A stretch of 64,000 nt of DNA from Ga0077555 sp964500805 (GCA_964500805.1 CAZCQH010000012.1:50872-114871), one strand, 5' to 3'; positions 7,723 to 16,536 are shown, counted from the first letter of the stretch. A program made the numbers and translations. Notes: generated from the letters alone by a model not told the origin.

Positions 7723-8319
7723 TCAAGCGCTGCGCGCACCGCGAGCGAACAACGTGCTGACAATCAGCGCGCTCAGGCGGCCGGGTTTGCGGGCTTCCCG
7801 CGATGAGATCTGAAGCACGTCCGAGGCGCGGGCGCGGGTCAGCCAGAAGAACTGCGCCGGCACGTTCTGTCCGCGGGCAGTGCTCCAGATCTCTCCGTCG
7901 CCCGCCGGCTCAAAGCCGAGCTTGATCAGCACGCGGCCGGAGGCCGGGTTGTCGTGGAAGTGCGAGGAAGTGAACGCATCGTGCCGGCCGACGATGAAGC
8001 CATGCCGGACGACGGCAATTCCCGCCTCGGTAGCATATCCTTGGCCCCAATATTCGCGCCCGAGCCAGAAGCCGAGCTCAGCCGCACCGGACGTGCGCCT
8101 GAAATATCCGATACCGCCGATCAATTCTCCATCGCGGTCGATGGCGAATCGCGCCTCGCCTTCGGCGGGCCTCAGCCAAGCGAGGGCCTGCTCATTGCTC
8201 AGGGGATGCGGGATGTCGCTCGTCATGCGGGCAACCTGCCAGTCGCTCGCCAGCTCCCAGAAACGGCTCGTGTCGGCAGCGGAGAATGCCCTCAGCACGA
8301 GCCGGTTCGTCGTCAACAT
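7723..8319 (-). CDS. GNAT family N-acetyltransferase (RimJ/RimL-like)
   Basis: The 198-residue protein begins with the typical LTTNRLVLRAFSAADTSRFW strand-helix of the RimJ/RimL acetyltransferase_3 group. It has the acetyl-CoA pyrophosphate-binding segment in GREYWGQGYATEA, and later DNPASGRVLIKLGFEPAG, the family's usual Asn-x-x-Ser/Gly patch. Such enzymes acetylate protein N-termini or small amines; the substrate is not predictable. The C-terminal 40 residues (after WLTRARAS) run past the domain end and look unstructured. It reads in the same direction as obgE, 42 bp upstream of that start, so the two are probably one transcript. Confidence 0.88.
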   Translation of the reverse strand: MLTTNRLVLRAFSAADTSRFWELASDWQVARMTSDIPHPLSNEQALAWLRPAEGEARFAIDRDGELIGGIGYFRRTSGAAELGFWLGREYWGQGYATEAGIAVVRHGFIVGRHDAFTSSHFHDNPASGRVLIKLGFEPAGDGEIWSTARGQNVPAQFFWLTRARASDVLQISSREARKPGRLSALIVSTLFARGARSA

Positions 8320-8363
8320 GACACAGCCACTCCAAACTTCAGACCCGCAGCGGATCCGGCCCG

Positions 8364-9896
8364 CTACCGCCGGCCGGATCGGCCACGGTCCCGATCGCGT
8401 CCGGCTCTTGCTGCCTTGTCCGCCTTGGCCTTCATCCAGGGCTTCTCGTAATCCCCTGCCATGATCGATCCTTTCGGCAAAATCAAGCCGATCACATCGG
8501 CTAGGCCAAAGCGCTCGATCTGCACGCGGACCTGATCCGCGCTTTTGTAGGCGATTGGGCTCTCCGAGACATCAGGACGATCGTAGAAAAAGCGCACGTC
8601 GAGGCCTTCCGTTTGCTGGTCGACAGCCTTCCGCGACCGAGCCAGGAATTCCTCTGGCATCAGCCCGGCCAAGCCCAGCTCCCTCAGCAGCGCCGAGCGG
8701 CTCTTGTTGCGCCCCGCCCCGTGCGGCGAGAACGAGGCGTATTCCGACCGGTCGTTGCCGAATGTCAGCAGCACGGGGGCCGCCATGTTCAGCGGGATCA
8801 GCCCCAGCAGTGGGTTGCCGGCCTCGTCCTTCCAGGCCGGCGTCGCGCCCTTGCCATGGTAGAAGTGCTCACCGCGCTTCCAGACGAAATTGTGCTCGTT
8901 GCCAAAGGCTGCGAGCGGCCTCACGCCGAGACGAGCGAGCGTGCGCTCGTGCACGAGCTGGTGATTGCGCCTGGTCCAGCGCGCCACGTACTGCAGCGCT
9001 TCCCAGTAGGCTTCTCCTGTCTCGCTGTCAGGATCGATCCAGGCCTGATGCAGTGGCGTGTCGGGCGACACCTTCTGCGTGTGGCCGACGGCCGCGGAAA
9101 CGCCTCGCTTATAAACCTGAGCGCCGAGGTCGCGGCTGCCATGGTGCGTCACCATCACATCGACCGAAGCGCGATCGCCAATGGCGTCGGCGAGCTGCGC
9201 CTGCCCCTTCTGGCGCAACGATGCGAGCATCGCCGGCGTTACGCTGAGCGATCCAAAGAACGCGAAATGATTGCCATCTCCCTGATCGCAAAGCTGCGCC
9301 TTGGCGCGACCCTCGAGGCCTTTCAAGAACGGGTTGTCCGTCACGACGATCTCGTCGGTGATCGGGTCGGGAATCTGGTGCTCGGGCGCACGGCCGCCGG
9401 GACCGAAGCGCGTCGAGGCGGCGACGGCATCCATGAAGTCGCGTGTCGGCGTGCCTTCGGGGAGAATCGTCGCATGCATCGAGCAGCAGATATCGGCCGA
9501 GTGGAACGCCGGATGAATCGCCCGGCTCACCACCGCGCCACCGACGGGAATGGTGCCCGGGGCCGATCCCGCGGGGCAGGCATCAGGCATGATGGCGCCA
9601 TGCTCCAGCATGGGGCAGCGCATCAGATCTTCCATGTGAGCGCGGACAGCGGCGATGTTGGTCGCGTCCTCGGGCGTTTCGGCGGCGATAGCCTCGGCGA
9701 ACGCGCCCCGGGCCTTGCGCGGAATGACGGCGGGCGCAGCGACGAAGTACTTGCTGACGATCTCCTCGCGAATGGCATCGAGCGCGAAGCCATTGCCGGC
9801 GAGGCGGCGGGCTTCACCCAAGGCATCCTTGAAGGTGCGGCCGGGCTTGATGCCCCAGGAGAGAAGCAGGTGGCCTGAAATCGTGGTGGTGCTCAT
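8364..9896 (-). CDS. RtcB-family RNA ligase-like protein
   Basis: The 510-residue protein carries RtcB hallmarks in order. An N-terminal IPVGGAVVS leads into the HSADICCSMHA metal-binding segment (135-141). GDGNHFAFFG is at 206-215, HHGSRDLG at 251-258, NEHNFVWKRG at 333-342, YHGKGATPAW at 346-355, and SPHGAGRNKSR at 390-400, where His392 matches the guanylylated histidine. RtcB joins 2',3'-cyclic phosphate or 3'-phosphate RNA ends to 5'-OH ends using GTP and Mn(II). The usual DIGCGM motif reads DICCSM here, so Gly is replaced by Cys next to the metal-binding Cys, and the 'GTLGTGNHF' block is degenerate. No rtcA, rtcR or archease gene is nearby. It is a divergent RtcB branch; RNA repair is the default role, but catalytic details may differ. 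Confidence 0.87.
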   Translation of the reverse strand: MSTTTISGHLLLSWGIKPGRTFKDALGEARRLAGNGFALDAIREEIVSKYFVAAPAVIPRKARGAFAEAIAAETPEDATNIAAVRAHMEDLMRCPMLEHGAIMPDACPAGSAPGTIPVGGAVVSRAIHPAFHSADICCSMHATILPEGTPTRDFMDAVAASTRFGPGGRAPEHQIPDPITDEIVVTDNPFLKGLEGRAKAQLCDQGDGNHFAFFGSLSVTPAMLASLRQKGQAQLADAIGDRASVDVMVTHHGSRDLGAQVYKRGVSAAVGHTQKVSPDTPLHQAWIDPDSETGEAYWEALQYVARWTRRNHQLVHERTLARLGVRPLAAFGNEHNFVWKRGEHFYHGKGATPAWKDEAGNPLLGLIPLNMAAPVLLTFGNDRSEYASFSPHGAGRNKSRSALLRELGLAGLMPEEFLARSRKAVDQQTEGLDVRFFYDRPDVSESPIAYKSADQVRVQIERFGLADVIGLILPKGSIMAGDYEKPWMKAKADKAARAGRDRDRGRSGRR

Positions 9897-10083
9897 GGCG
9901 ATGCCAAATCTGTTCTTGCGTCAATTGTCCAAATGCCGGCTCGTTCCGGCTCACCGGCAATCTCGGTCAGGAATAGGGCCGCAGCGCGAGCACCGGCAAC
10001 CAAATGTGTCCCTGTGAACTCGGACTTCCAAACCGGCCGCGGAGGGTCTACTGCTAACGGCAAACGACTTGGGGAGGTCAATC

Positions 10084-11163
10084 GTGCCAATGCGCCGTCA
10101 CACCCGCCGCGCTGTTCTGAAAGGTGCCGGAGCAGGAGCAGGCGCAATCGCGATCACCGCCCCGTTTCCCGCCCGCGTTTTGGCCCAGGCGCCGCCAGCT
10201 GAGACGATCACGCCCGCCCTCATAGAGGCCGCGAAGAAGGAGGGCAAGCTCAACTTCTACACGGCGATGGAGATCAACGTCGCCGAGCAGTTCGCGAAGC
10301 TGTTCGAGGCCAAGTTTTCCGGCATCAAAGTGAAGGTTGAACGCTCTGGCTCCGAGCGGATTTTCTCGCGCATCGCGCAGGAGTACGGGTCGAAAATCCA
10401 CAACGTCGATCTCGCCAACACGACCGACGCGGCGCATGCCCATGTGTGGAAGCGCGACGGTCTGCTGGCACCCTTCATGCCGGCTGACGCGGCTCAGCAC
10501 TTTCCCGATGTCTATCGCGACAAGGACGGCATGTTCGTCGCCTCCCGCGTGCTGTTCGTCGCGATCGCCTACAATACGCAGCAGGTGAAGCCGGAAGAGG
10601 CACCGAAGGGCTTTCTCGATCTGCTCGATCCCAAGTGGCAAGGCAAGCTGGTCAAGGCACATCCCGGTTACTCCGGTGCCATCATGACCTCGACCTTCGC
10701 GATGGCGCGGGACTTGGGCTGGGACTATTTCGAGAAGCTCGCCAAGCAGAAGGTCATGCAGGTGCAGTCGGCCGTCGATCCGCCGAAGAAAGTCGCCCTC
10801 GGCGAGCGCGCGGTGATGGCGGACGGCTCCGACTACATCACCCTTCAGCAGAAAGAGAAGGGCGCGCCGGTCGAACTGGTCATGCCGGTTGAAGGCGCGC
10901 CCGTGATCAACAGTCCCAACGCGATCTTCAAGGCCGCACCCAATCCGAACGCGGCGCGGCTGTTCCAGGCCTGGTTCTGTACGCCTGAGGTTCAGACTCA
11001 ATTCGTCGAGAGCACGTATCAGTACTCGCCCAATCCGAACATCAAGTCTCCCACCGGCCGGCCGCCCCTGAAAGACATCAAGATTATGAAGGACGACCCG
11101 GAAAAGCTCATGACGGTCGCAGACGAGATCAAGGCGAAGTACGCCGCGATCTTCAAGGTGTGA
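10084..11163 (+). CDS. ABC transporter substrate-binding protein, Tat-exported (iron/thiamine class)
   Basis: The protein of about 359 residues opens with a twin-arginine signal (MRRHTRRAVLKGAGAGAGAIAI, then a cleavage zone near VLAQA) and is a family 1 extracellular binding protein. EAAKKEGKLNFYTAME marks the first strand of the FbpA/thiamine-type fold; AYNTQQV and GFLDLLDPKWQGKL are conserved in this class. Tat export suggests folding, or cofactor/metal binding, before secretion. GTG 10084 was chosen because GGGGAGG ends 6 bases upstream; ATG 10090 and TTG 10069 are in frame alternatives. The permease gene follows after 80 bp containing a palindrome. No ATPase gene is present nearby. Cargo could be Fe(III), a polyamine, thiamine or an organic acid; the sequence does not decide it. 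Confidence 0.88.
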   Translation: MPMRRHTRRAVLKGAGAGAGAIAITAPFPARVLAQAPPAETITPALIEAAKKEGKLNFYTAMEINVAEQFAKLFEAKFSGIKVKVERSGSERIFSRIAQEYGSKIHNVDLANTTDAAHAHVWKRDGLLAPFMPADAAQHFPDVYRDKDGMFVASRVLFVAIAYNTQQVKPEEAPKGFLDLLDPKWQGKLVKAHPGYSGAIMTSTFAMARDLGWDYFEKLAKQKVMQVQSAVDPPKKVALGERAVMADGSDYITLQQKEKGAPVELVMPVEGAPVINSPNAIFKAAPNPNAARLFQAWFCTPEVQTQFVESTYQYSPNPNIKSPTGRPPLKDIKIMKDDPEKLMTVADEIKAKYAAIFKV

Positions 11164-11182
11164 CAGTGCCAGGCAGTGCCAA

Positions 11183-11208
11183 GGGGTCAGGCCCATGGGT
11201 CTGACCCC
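11183..11208. repeat. 26-bp REP-like palindrome, copy 1
   Basis: The near-perfect palindrome has arms GGGGTCAG (11183-11190) and CTGACCCC (11201-11208). The inner bases GCCCATGGGT also pair apart from one G-T. It lies between the binding-protein and permease genes, 19 bp after the former's stop. A sister copy lies at 13887-13912. In RNA it would form a strong hairpin that could protect or attenuate the transcript between the abundant binding protein and the permease. Confidence 0.8.
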
Positions 11209-11244
11209 TGTCAGTGCGGACGGCACGTCAATCGGGGGAACAGC

Positions 11245-12984
11245 GTGGCAATCGAAGCGGTGACAACAGAAAGCGCAGGTGAGGCGCGCGCGCAACGTCG
11301 TGGCATCGATTTCTCGCAGCCGCTGCTGCTGCTCGCGGCGGCGCTACTGGTCGTGCTCATCGTGCTGCCGATGGCCTGGGTGGCGGTGTTCGCGTTCACG
11401 ACCAAGGAAGGCGCCGCGACGCTCTCCAACTTCGTGACGCTGTTCTCCGATCCGGCGTTCGTCGAGCCCATGCTGACGACGCTGATGATCGCGACTTCGG
11501 TCGGGCTCCTCTGCTGCCTCATTGCGGCGCCCATGGGCTGGCTCGTCGCGCGCACCGATATGCCCGCCCGCAACGCCGTGCGGCTGCTGGTGATGGCCTC
11601 GCTGGTGACGCCGCCGTTTCTCGGTGCCATCGCGTGGGAGATCCTTGCAGCGCCAAACAGCGGGCTTCTCAATCAAGCATGGCGGGCGATGACAGGCGCG
11701 CCCTCTGATGCCGCGCTGTTCAACATCTACTCGCTCGCCGGCGTGATCTTCGTCATCACCTGCTACACGTTTCCTTATGTTTTCATCCTGATCGCCAACG
11801 CGCTCGACCGCATTCCGGGTGAGCTGGAGGACGCCTCATCCATGCTTGGCGGCAAGGCATCGGTGACCGCACGCCGAGTCACCATTCCCCTGGCGCTGCC
11901 GGCCATCGTGGCGGGTGTGCTGATCGCGTTCCTGCAGGCGCTCAATCTCTTCGGCTCACCGGCCATCCTGGCGATTCCCGCCGGCTTTCACACGATGACG
12001 ACGAAGATCTGGAGCCTGTTCCAGTTCCCGCCGAAGCCGGAGCTCGCCGCTGCCGCCGCGCTGCCGCTGCTGTTCCTCACCATCGGCCTGTTGCGGGCGC
12101 AAAGCGCGGTGCTGGGACGCAGGAGCTATGCCGTCGTCGGCGGCAAGTACGGAGCGCCACGACCCGTGCGTCTGGGCTGGCTGCGTTGGCTGGCGCTGGC
12201 CTTCTGCCTGTTCGTGCTGATGATGCCGGTGTTCCTGCCCTACCTGGCGTTGCTCAACGCGGCGCTTTCCAAGATCCCGACCAGGCTGGTCGGCTGGGCG
12301 ACGCTCTCTTTGCACAACGTGAACTTCACGTTCTTCGAGCTCTCGCAGACGAAGCACGTGCTGCAGAATACATTTCTTCTCGCTGCGCTTTCTGCAACGC
12401 TCGGCACACTGTTCGCGCTGATCATCGCCTACCTGACGGCGCGCAGGAGCATTCGCGGACATCGCGTTCTGGCGTTCCTGGCGACGGCGCCGATCGCCAT
12501 TCCGGGCATCGTGCTCGGCGTCGGGCTGTTCTTGTCCTACACGAGGCCGCCGCTGGTGCTTTACGGAACGCTCTGGATCCTGCTGATCGCCTATATCACC
12601 ATTGAGCTGCCGGCCGCCTATCAGCAGCTGCAGTCGGCCTTCCAGGCGGTGCATCCGGAGCTCGAGGAAGCAAGCCGCATTCTCGGCGCCTCACGCTTGC
12701 GCGCGCTGAAGGACATCACTGCGCCGCTGCTGCGCTCGGGCGTCATCGCAACGTGGTGTTTCGTGTTCGTGGCGGTCGTGCGGGAGCTCTCCGCTGCCGT
12801 CATCCTCTTCACGTCCGACACCAAGGTGCTGTCCGTCCTGATCTTCGATCTGAAAGAAAGCGGCGATCTCGGCGCGATCGCGGTTCTGGGCATCACCATG
12901 CTGCTGATCACCGGCATCGTGATCGTGATTGCCAATAATCTGCCCGGCCGCTCGACCGACGTTCGCATGCGCGGCACGGGTTGA
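11245..12984 (+). CDS. ABC transporter permease, two fused BPD domains (FbpB-type)
   Basis: The 579-residue membrane protein carries two binding-protein-dependent permease modules with about 12 transmembrane segments, like the FbpB/ThiP family. Each half has its EAA loop for the ATPase: LEDASSMLGGKASVTARRVT in the first, LEEASRILGASRLRALKDIT in the second. GTG 11245 was chosen because a GGGGGA Shine-Dalgarno lies 6-11 bases upstream; the open frame extends to 11176 through the intergenic palindrome. It works with the upstream Tat-exported binding protein. The ATPase subunit that normally follows (FbpC-like) is missing: an enoyl-CoA hydratase comes next instead. The ATPase must be encoded elsewhere or shared. 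Confidence 0.92.
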   Translation: MAIEAVTTESAGEARAQRRGIDFSQPLLLLAAALLVVLIVLPMAWVAVFAFTTKEGAATLSNFVTLFSDPAFVEPMLTTLMIATSVGLLCCLIAAPMGWLVARTDMPARNAVRLLVMASLVTPPFLGAIAWEILAAPNSGLLNQAWRAMTGAPSDAALFNIYSLAGVIFVITCYTFPYVFILIANALDRIPGELEDASSMLGGKASVTARRVTIPLALPAIVAGVLIAFLQALNLFGSPAILAIPAGFHTMTTKIWSLFQFPPKPELAAAAALPLLFLTIGLLRAQSAVLGRRSYAVVGGKYGAPRPVRLGWLRWLALAFCLFVLMMPVFLPYLALLNAALSKIPTRLVGWATLSLHNVNFTFFELSQTKHVLQNTFLLAALSATLGTLFALIIAYLTARRSIRGHRVLAFLATAPIAIPGIVLGVGLFLSYTRPPLVLYGTLWILLIAYITIELPAAYQQLQSAFQAVHPELEEASRILGASRLRALKDITAPLLRSGVIATWCFVFVAVVRELSAAVILFTSDTKVLSVLIFDLKESGDLGAIAVLGITMLLITGIVIVIANNLPGRSTDVRMRGTG

Positions 12985-13026
12985 GCTTCCATTGACCCGA
13001 TCCAAGCGAATGAAAGGACTTTGCCC

Positions 13027-13830
13027 ATGCCCGAGCTCGACACCGGAACACCGAAGCTGATCGCCCGCAAGGAGAACGGCATCGGCTGGGTGATCTTCAA
13101 TCAGCCCGAGAAGCGCAATGCCGTCTCGTTCGCCATGTGGCAGGCGCTCCCTAAGGTGATCGCCGACTACGAGGCCGACGCGGATGTGCGCGTTATCATC
13201 CTGACCGGCGCTGGCGACAAGGCATTCGTCTCAGGCGCTGACATTTCGGAATTCGAGGAAAAGCGCAGCAGCGAGGAGGCAGTGAAGATCTACAACGCCG
13301 CCGGCGATCACGCGTCCGAGGTGATCTCCAACGCGACCAAGCCGACCATCGCCATGATCCGGGGGCTTTGTGTCGGCGGCGGCGTGGCGCTCTCGCTGAC
13401 GACCGACATTCGCATCTGCGGCACGGACTCGTTTTTTGCGGTGCCCGCGGCGAAGCTCGGCCTCGGCTATCGCTATGCCGGCCTGAAGCGGCTCGTCGAC
13501 GTGGTGGGCCCTTCGTTCGCCAAGGAGATCTTCTTCACCGCCGGCCGCTTCACGGCGGAGGAGGCGCGCATCATGGGCCTCGTCAATCGTGTTATGGCAC
13601 CAGCCGAAGTGGAGAGCTTCACGCTGAAGTATGCCGCGATGATCGTCGAGAATGCGCCCATGACGATCAAGGCAGCCAAGATGGCAGCGAACGCCGCGGC
13701 AAGCGATGAATCGAAGCGCGATCTTGCTGCGATCGACCGGGCCGTCGCCGATTGCTTTGCCAGCCAGGATTACATCGAAGGCCGGCGCGCCTTCATGGAA
13801 AAACGCAAGCCTCGGTTCCAGGGCCAGTGA
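13027..13830 (+). CDS. Enoyl-CoA hydratase/isomerase family protein
   Basis: The 267-residue crotonase-fold protein would hydrate trans-2-enoyl-CoA to 3-hydroxyacyl-CoA or catalyse a related reaction. The oxyanion-hole segments are visible: DKAFVSGADISEFEE (about 64-78) and MIRGLCVGGGVALSLTTDIR (about 108-127). AAKLGLGYRYAGLKRL covers the region where one catalytic Glu normally sits, and here a Gly/Tyr stretch replaces it, so a simple two-Glu hydratase mechanism is not assured. ATG 13027 has AAAGGA 8 bases upstream. It follows the permease by 42 bp, but function suggests it belongs with the beta-oxidation genes; the 3-hydroxyacyl-CoA dehydrogenase converges on it. Substrate chain length is unknown. 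Confidence 0.88.
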   Translation: MPELDTGTPKLIARKENGIGWVIFNQPEKRNAVSFAMWQALPKVIADYEADADVRVIILTGAGDKAFVSGADISEFEEKRSSEEAVKIYNAAGDHASEVISNATKPTIAMIRGLCVGGGVALSLTTDIRICGTDSFFAVPAAKLGLGYRYAGLKRLVDVVGPSFAKEIFFTAGRFTAEEARIMGLVNRVMAPAEVESFTLKYAAMIVENAPMTIKAAKMAANAAASDESKRDLAAIDRAVADCFASQDYIEGRRAFMEKRKPRFQGQ

Positions 13831-13886
13831 TCGTTGCCGCGTTGGATTGAGCGGGCCGGAACAACGCGCCATAACTTGGATAACAT

Positions 13887-13912
13887 GGGGTCAGACCCAG
13901 GGGTCTGACCCC
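13887..13912. repeat. 26-bp perfect palindrome, copy 2, between convergent genes
   Basis: GGGGTCAGACCC (13887-13898) and GGGTCTGACCCC (13901-13912) are perfect 12-bp inverted arms around AG. The sequence shares its GGGGTCAG/CTGACCCC ends with the copy at 11183. It sits between the converging enoyl-CoA hydratase and 3-hydroxyacyl-CoA dehydrogenase genes, where it could serve as a two-way terminator or be a REP-type element. Confidence 0.88.
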
Positions 13913-13928
13913 GACCTTACCCCCGACC

Positions 13929-15470
13929 TCACCGCCCCTTACCTTCTGGTGCGCTGAGCGGCAGGCCGAGCATCACGCGGCGCTTCAGCCAGGGTGACGG
14001 GCGGTAGCGCGGCTCCTTGTAGAAGGCTTGCAGCCGCTCGAGGATGAACAGCACGCGCTTGGGCCCGATGCGGTCGCCCCACTCGATGGGACCGAACGGA
14101 TAGCCGAGCCCGAGCTTCGCGCCCTTGTCGATATCCGCCGGCACGCCGACGCCGCGCTGCGCCACGTTGCACCCGACGTTGATGATTGCCGCCACCGCGC
14201 GCTGCGCCACAAAGCCAGGGCTGTCGTTGATCACCACCACCGCCTGGCCGTCATGGCCGAGGAGGCCGTGTGCCATGTCGCGATAGTGGGGATCGGTCGC
14301 CGGCGAAACCATCAGCGTGCGCGGACCTTTCAAGCCGAACAGCACGTCGACCGCCACGCAACGCGCACCGTCATACTTCAAATCGTTGACCGCCGTGGTC
14401 AGGTCGTAGCCCACCGGCGTGATGATGATCAGCGCGTCCTTCGATGGCGCGGCGCCGCGCTCGATCTCGACGCCGGTTGTCTTCAGATAGTCGAGGAACG
14501 GGTTCTGCAGGTCCTGATTGTGATCGGACGGGCGCACCCAGACAGACTTCGGCCGCGCGGCGGGCATTGCCTTCTGCGGCGGCTCGATCTTCTTGCCGTC
14601 CTTGTAGGTGTACCAGCCCGAGCCGGTTTTCTGGCCGTACATGCCGCCTGCTGCGCGCAGCGCCATCAATGGCGTGGGTGCATAAGCGGGCTCGTGGAAG
14701 AACTGCTCGTACATCGATGCCATCGCCGCGTTGCCGACGTCGATCCCCACCATGTCGCCGAGCGTGAACGGGCCCATGCGGAAACCCGGCGCGCCGGTGA
14801 GAATGCGGTCGATCTCGTCGTGCGTCGCGATGCCTTCAAGCAGAATACGCTGCGTTTCCGGTCCAAGCCCGCGGCCGATGTGGTTGACCAGGAAGCCGGG
14901 GCTATCGACGCAGAGCACCGGCTCGCGCGTCATGCGCCGCCCGATGATCATCAGCGCGTCGCTGACCCATTTCTCGGTCTTGAGTCCTGGGATCACCTCG
15001 ACCAGGCGCATCAGCGGAACCGGATTGAAGAAGTGCATGCCGGCGCACCGCTCCGGATGCTTGGTGCGCGCGGCAATTGCCGTCACGGGCAGCGACGACG
15101 TATTCGAGGCGATGATCGTGGACGGCGGGCTGATAGCATCCAGTTTCTCGAACAACTCCTGCTTGATGTCGAGCCGCTCGAAGACAGCTTCGACGATGAC
15201 ATCGGCCTTGGCGCATTCCGCCAGGCTCGAGGCAACCGTGATCCGATCCATGGCTGCCCTGGCGCCCTCCGCCGGCATCTGCCCCTTCTCGACATGGCGA
15301 TCGAGCATCTTGCCGATGAAGTCCTTGGCCGCCTGGGCGCCTCCCGGCTTCTCGTCGAAGGCGATGACGTGCATCCCTCCCGCCGCGGACACCTGGACGA
15401 TGCCCCGGCCCATCGTCCCCGTGCCGATCACGGCGATGGTCATGTCCTTCTTGTTGGCGTCGAATGGCAT
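13929..15470 (-). CDS. 3-hydroxyacyl-CoA dehydrogenase (PaaH/HbdA type, double C-terminal domain)
   Basis: The 513-residue enzyme oxidises (S)-3-hydroxyacyl-CoA to 3-oxoacyl-CoA with NAD+. The Rossmann motif VIGTGTMGRGIVQ lies at about 14-26, SNTSSLPVTAIA is the conserved helix start, and HFFNPVPLMRLVEV carries the catalytic His. PGFLVNHIGRG begins the C-terminal helical domain, and a second copy of that domain (NDSPGFVAQRAVAAIINVG, then KLGLGYPFGPIEWGD) follows a linker, as in the roughly 500-residue phenylacetate/butanoyl-CoA class. ATG 15470 gives MPFDANKKDMTIAVIG with GGAGGAA upstream; the open frame is longer. It faces the enoyl-CoA hydratase across a palindrome. Together they would complete hydration and oxidation of an enoyl-CoA. 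Confidence 0.94.
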   Translation of the reverse strand: MPFDANKKDMTIAVIGTGTMGRGIVQVSAAGGMHVIAFDEKPGGAQAAKDFIGKMLDRHVEKGQMPAEGARAAMDRITVASSLAECAKADVIVEAVFERLDIKQELFEKLDAISPPSTIIASNTSSLPVTAIAARTKHPERCAGMHFFNPVPLMRLVEVIPGLKTEKWVSDALMIIGRRMTREPVLCVDSPGFLVNHIGRGLGPETQRILLEGIATHDEIDRILTGAPGFRMGPFTLGDMVGIDVGNAAMASMYEQFFHEPAYAPTPLMALRAAGGMYGQKTGSGWYTYKDGKKIEPPQKAMPAARPKSVWVRPSDHNQDLQNPFLDYLKTTGVEIERGAAPSKDALIIITPVGYDLTTAVNDLKYDGARCVAVDVLFGLKGPRTLMVSPATDPHYRDMAHGLLGHDGQAVVVINDSPGFVAQRAVAAIINVGCNVAQRGVGVPADIDKGAKLGLGYPFGPIEWGDRIGPKRVLFILERLQAFYKEPRYRPSPWLKRRVMLGLPLSAPEGKGR

Positions 15471-15627
15471 GGGGTTCCTCCGGCGCTGGGGCGCTGCGCA
15501 CTGTGTCCAAATGTTCTTGGCCACCGTAGGCGGGCGTCGCGATCGGGGCAATACGCCGCGCGCTTGCAGTCGGACGGGGACGGGCTACGGTTGAAGCTTG
15601 TGATGTCGCACACGGAGCCCGAGCCCC

Positions 15628-16536
15628 ATGTCCCTCTTTCCGCCGCCGCAGACCATCAAGGCTGAAATTTTCGCCCGTGTTCCGGATAAGCTCAGGAAGA
15701 ACGTGCGCACGCACTGGGCGGACATCAACAAAGGCGGCCACATCGCCGATTGCTTCCTCGAAGGGCCGAGCTTCGACCGGCAAGGCAATCTCATCGTCAC
15801 CGATATCCCGCACGGACGAATCTTCAAGGTGACGCCATCGGGAGAGTGGTCGGTCGTGACCGAGTACGACGGCTGGCCGAATGGGCTCAAGCTCCACAAG
15901 GACGGCCGCGCCTTCATCACCGACTACAAGCGCGGGATCATGACGCTCGATATGGCGACCGGCAAAGTGACGCCGCTGATCGAGACCGTGCGCTCGGAGA
16001 GCTTCAAGGGCGTCAACGATCTGCACTTCGCCTCCAACGGCGATCTCTATTTCACCGACCAGGGGCAGACGGGTCTGCATGACCCTACGGGTCGAATCTA
16101 TCGCTACACGACCTCGGGCAAGCTCGAGTGCCTGATCGACACGGTGCCGAGCCCCAACGGCCTTGTGCTCAATCTGCAGGAAAACGTGCTCTTCATTGCG
16201 GTGACGCGCGCCAACGCGGTGTGGCGGATGCCGATCATGCCAGATGGGCATCCCTCGAAAGTGGGGCTCGCAATTCAACTGTCGGGCGGTCTCGCCGGAC
16301 CTGATGGCATGGCGCTCGACGAGGAAGGTGGCTTGATCGTCGCGCACGCCGGGCTCGGCTGCTGGCGCTTCGACCGGCTCGGCCGGCCGACGCACTTCAT
16401 CGATCCCGTCGTGGGCCTGCTGCTTACCAACGTCGCGTTCAAGGGCCGCCGCGTCTACATGACGGAGAGCGAGTCGGGGCACATTCTGACAGCCGATCTT
16501 CCGGCGGCAGGCAAGACGATGTACGGGCTCAGCTGA
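15628..16536 (+). CDS. SMP-30/gluconolactonase/LRE family protein
   Basis: The 302-residue six-bladed beta-propeller lactonase-like protein has no signal peptide, so it is cytosolic. Typical blade motifs are visible: LEGPSFDRQGNLIVTDIPHG (the metal-binding Glu lies in the LEGP segment), WPNGLKLHKDGRAFITDY, SFKGVNDLHFASNGDLYFTD (metal-site Asn/Asp) and SPNGLVLN. Members hydrolyse aldonolactones or similar lactones with a divalent cation. It diverges from the 3-hydroxyacyl-CoA dehydrogenase gene. A lactone or 4-hydroxyacid substrate would fit the surrounding catabolic genes (4-hydroxyacids lactonise readily), but that is only a suggestion. Confidence 0.88.
   Translation: MSLFPPPQTIKAEIFARVPDKLRKNVRTHWADINKGGHIADCFLEGPSFDRQGNLIVTDIPHGRIFKVTPSGEWSVVTEYDGWPNGLKLHKDGRAFITDYKRGIMTLDMATGKVTPLIETVRSESFKGVNDLHFASNGDLYFTDQGQTGLHDPTGRIYRYTTSGKLECLIDTVPSPNGLVLNLQENVLFIAVTRANAVWRMPIMPDGHPSKVGLAIQLSGGLAGPDGMALDEEGGLIVAHAGLGCWRFDRLGRPTHFIDPVVGLLLTNVAFKGRRVYMTESESGHILTADLPAAGKTMYGLS

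Noticed and set aside
14028..15665. A 545-codon plus-strand open frame opposite the 3-hydroxyacyl-CoA dehydrogenase gene
   Set aside because: Composition is Arg/His-rich without any motif, and the opposite strand encodes a textbook enzyme over the same bases.
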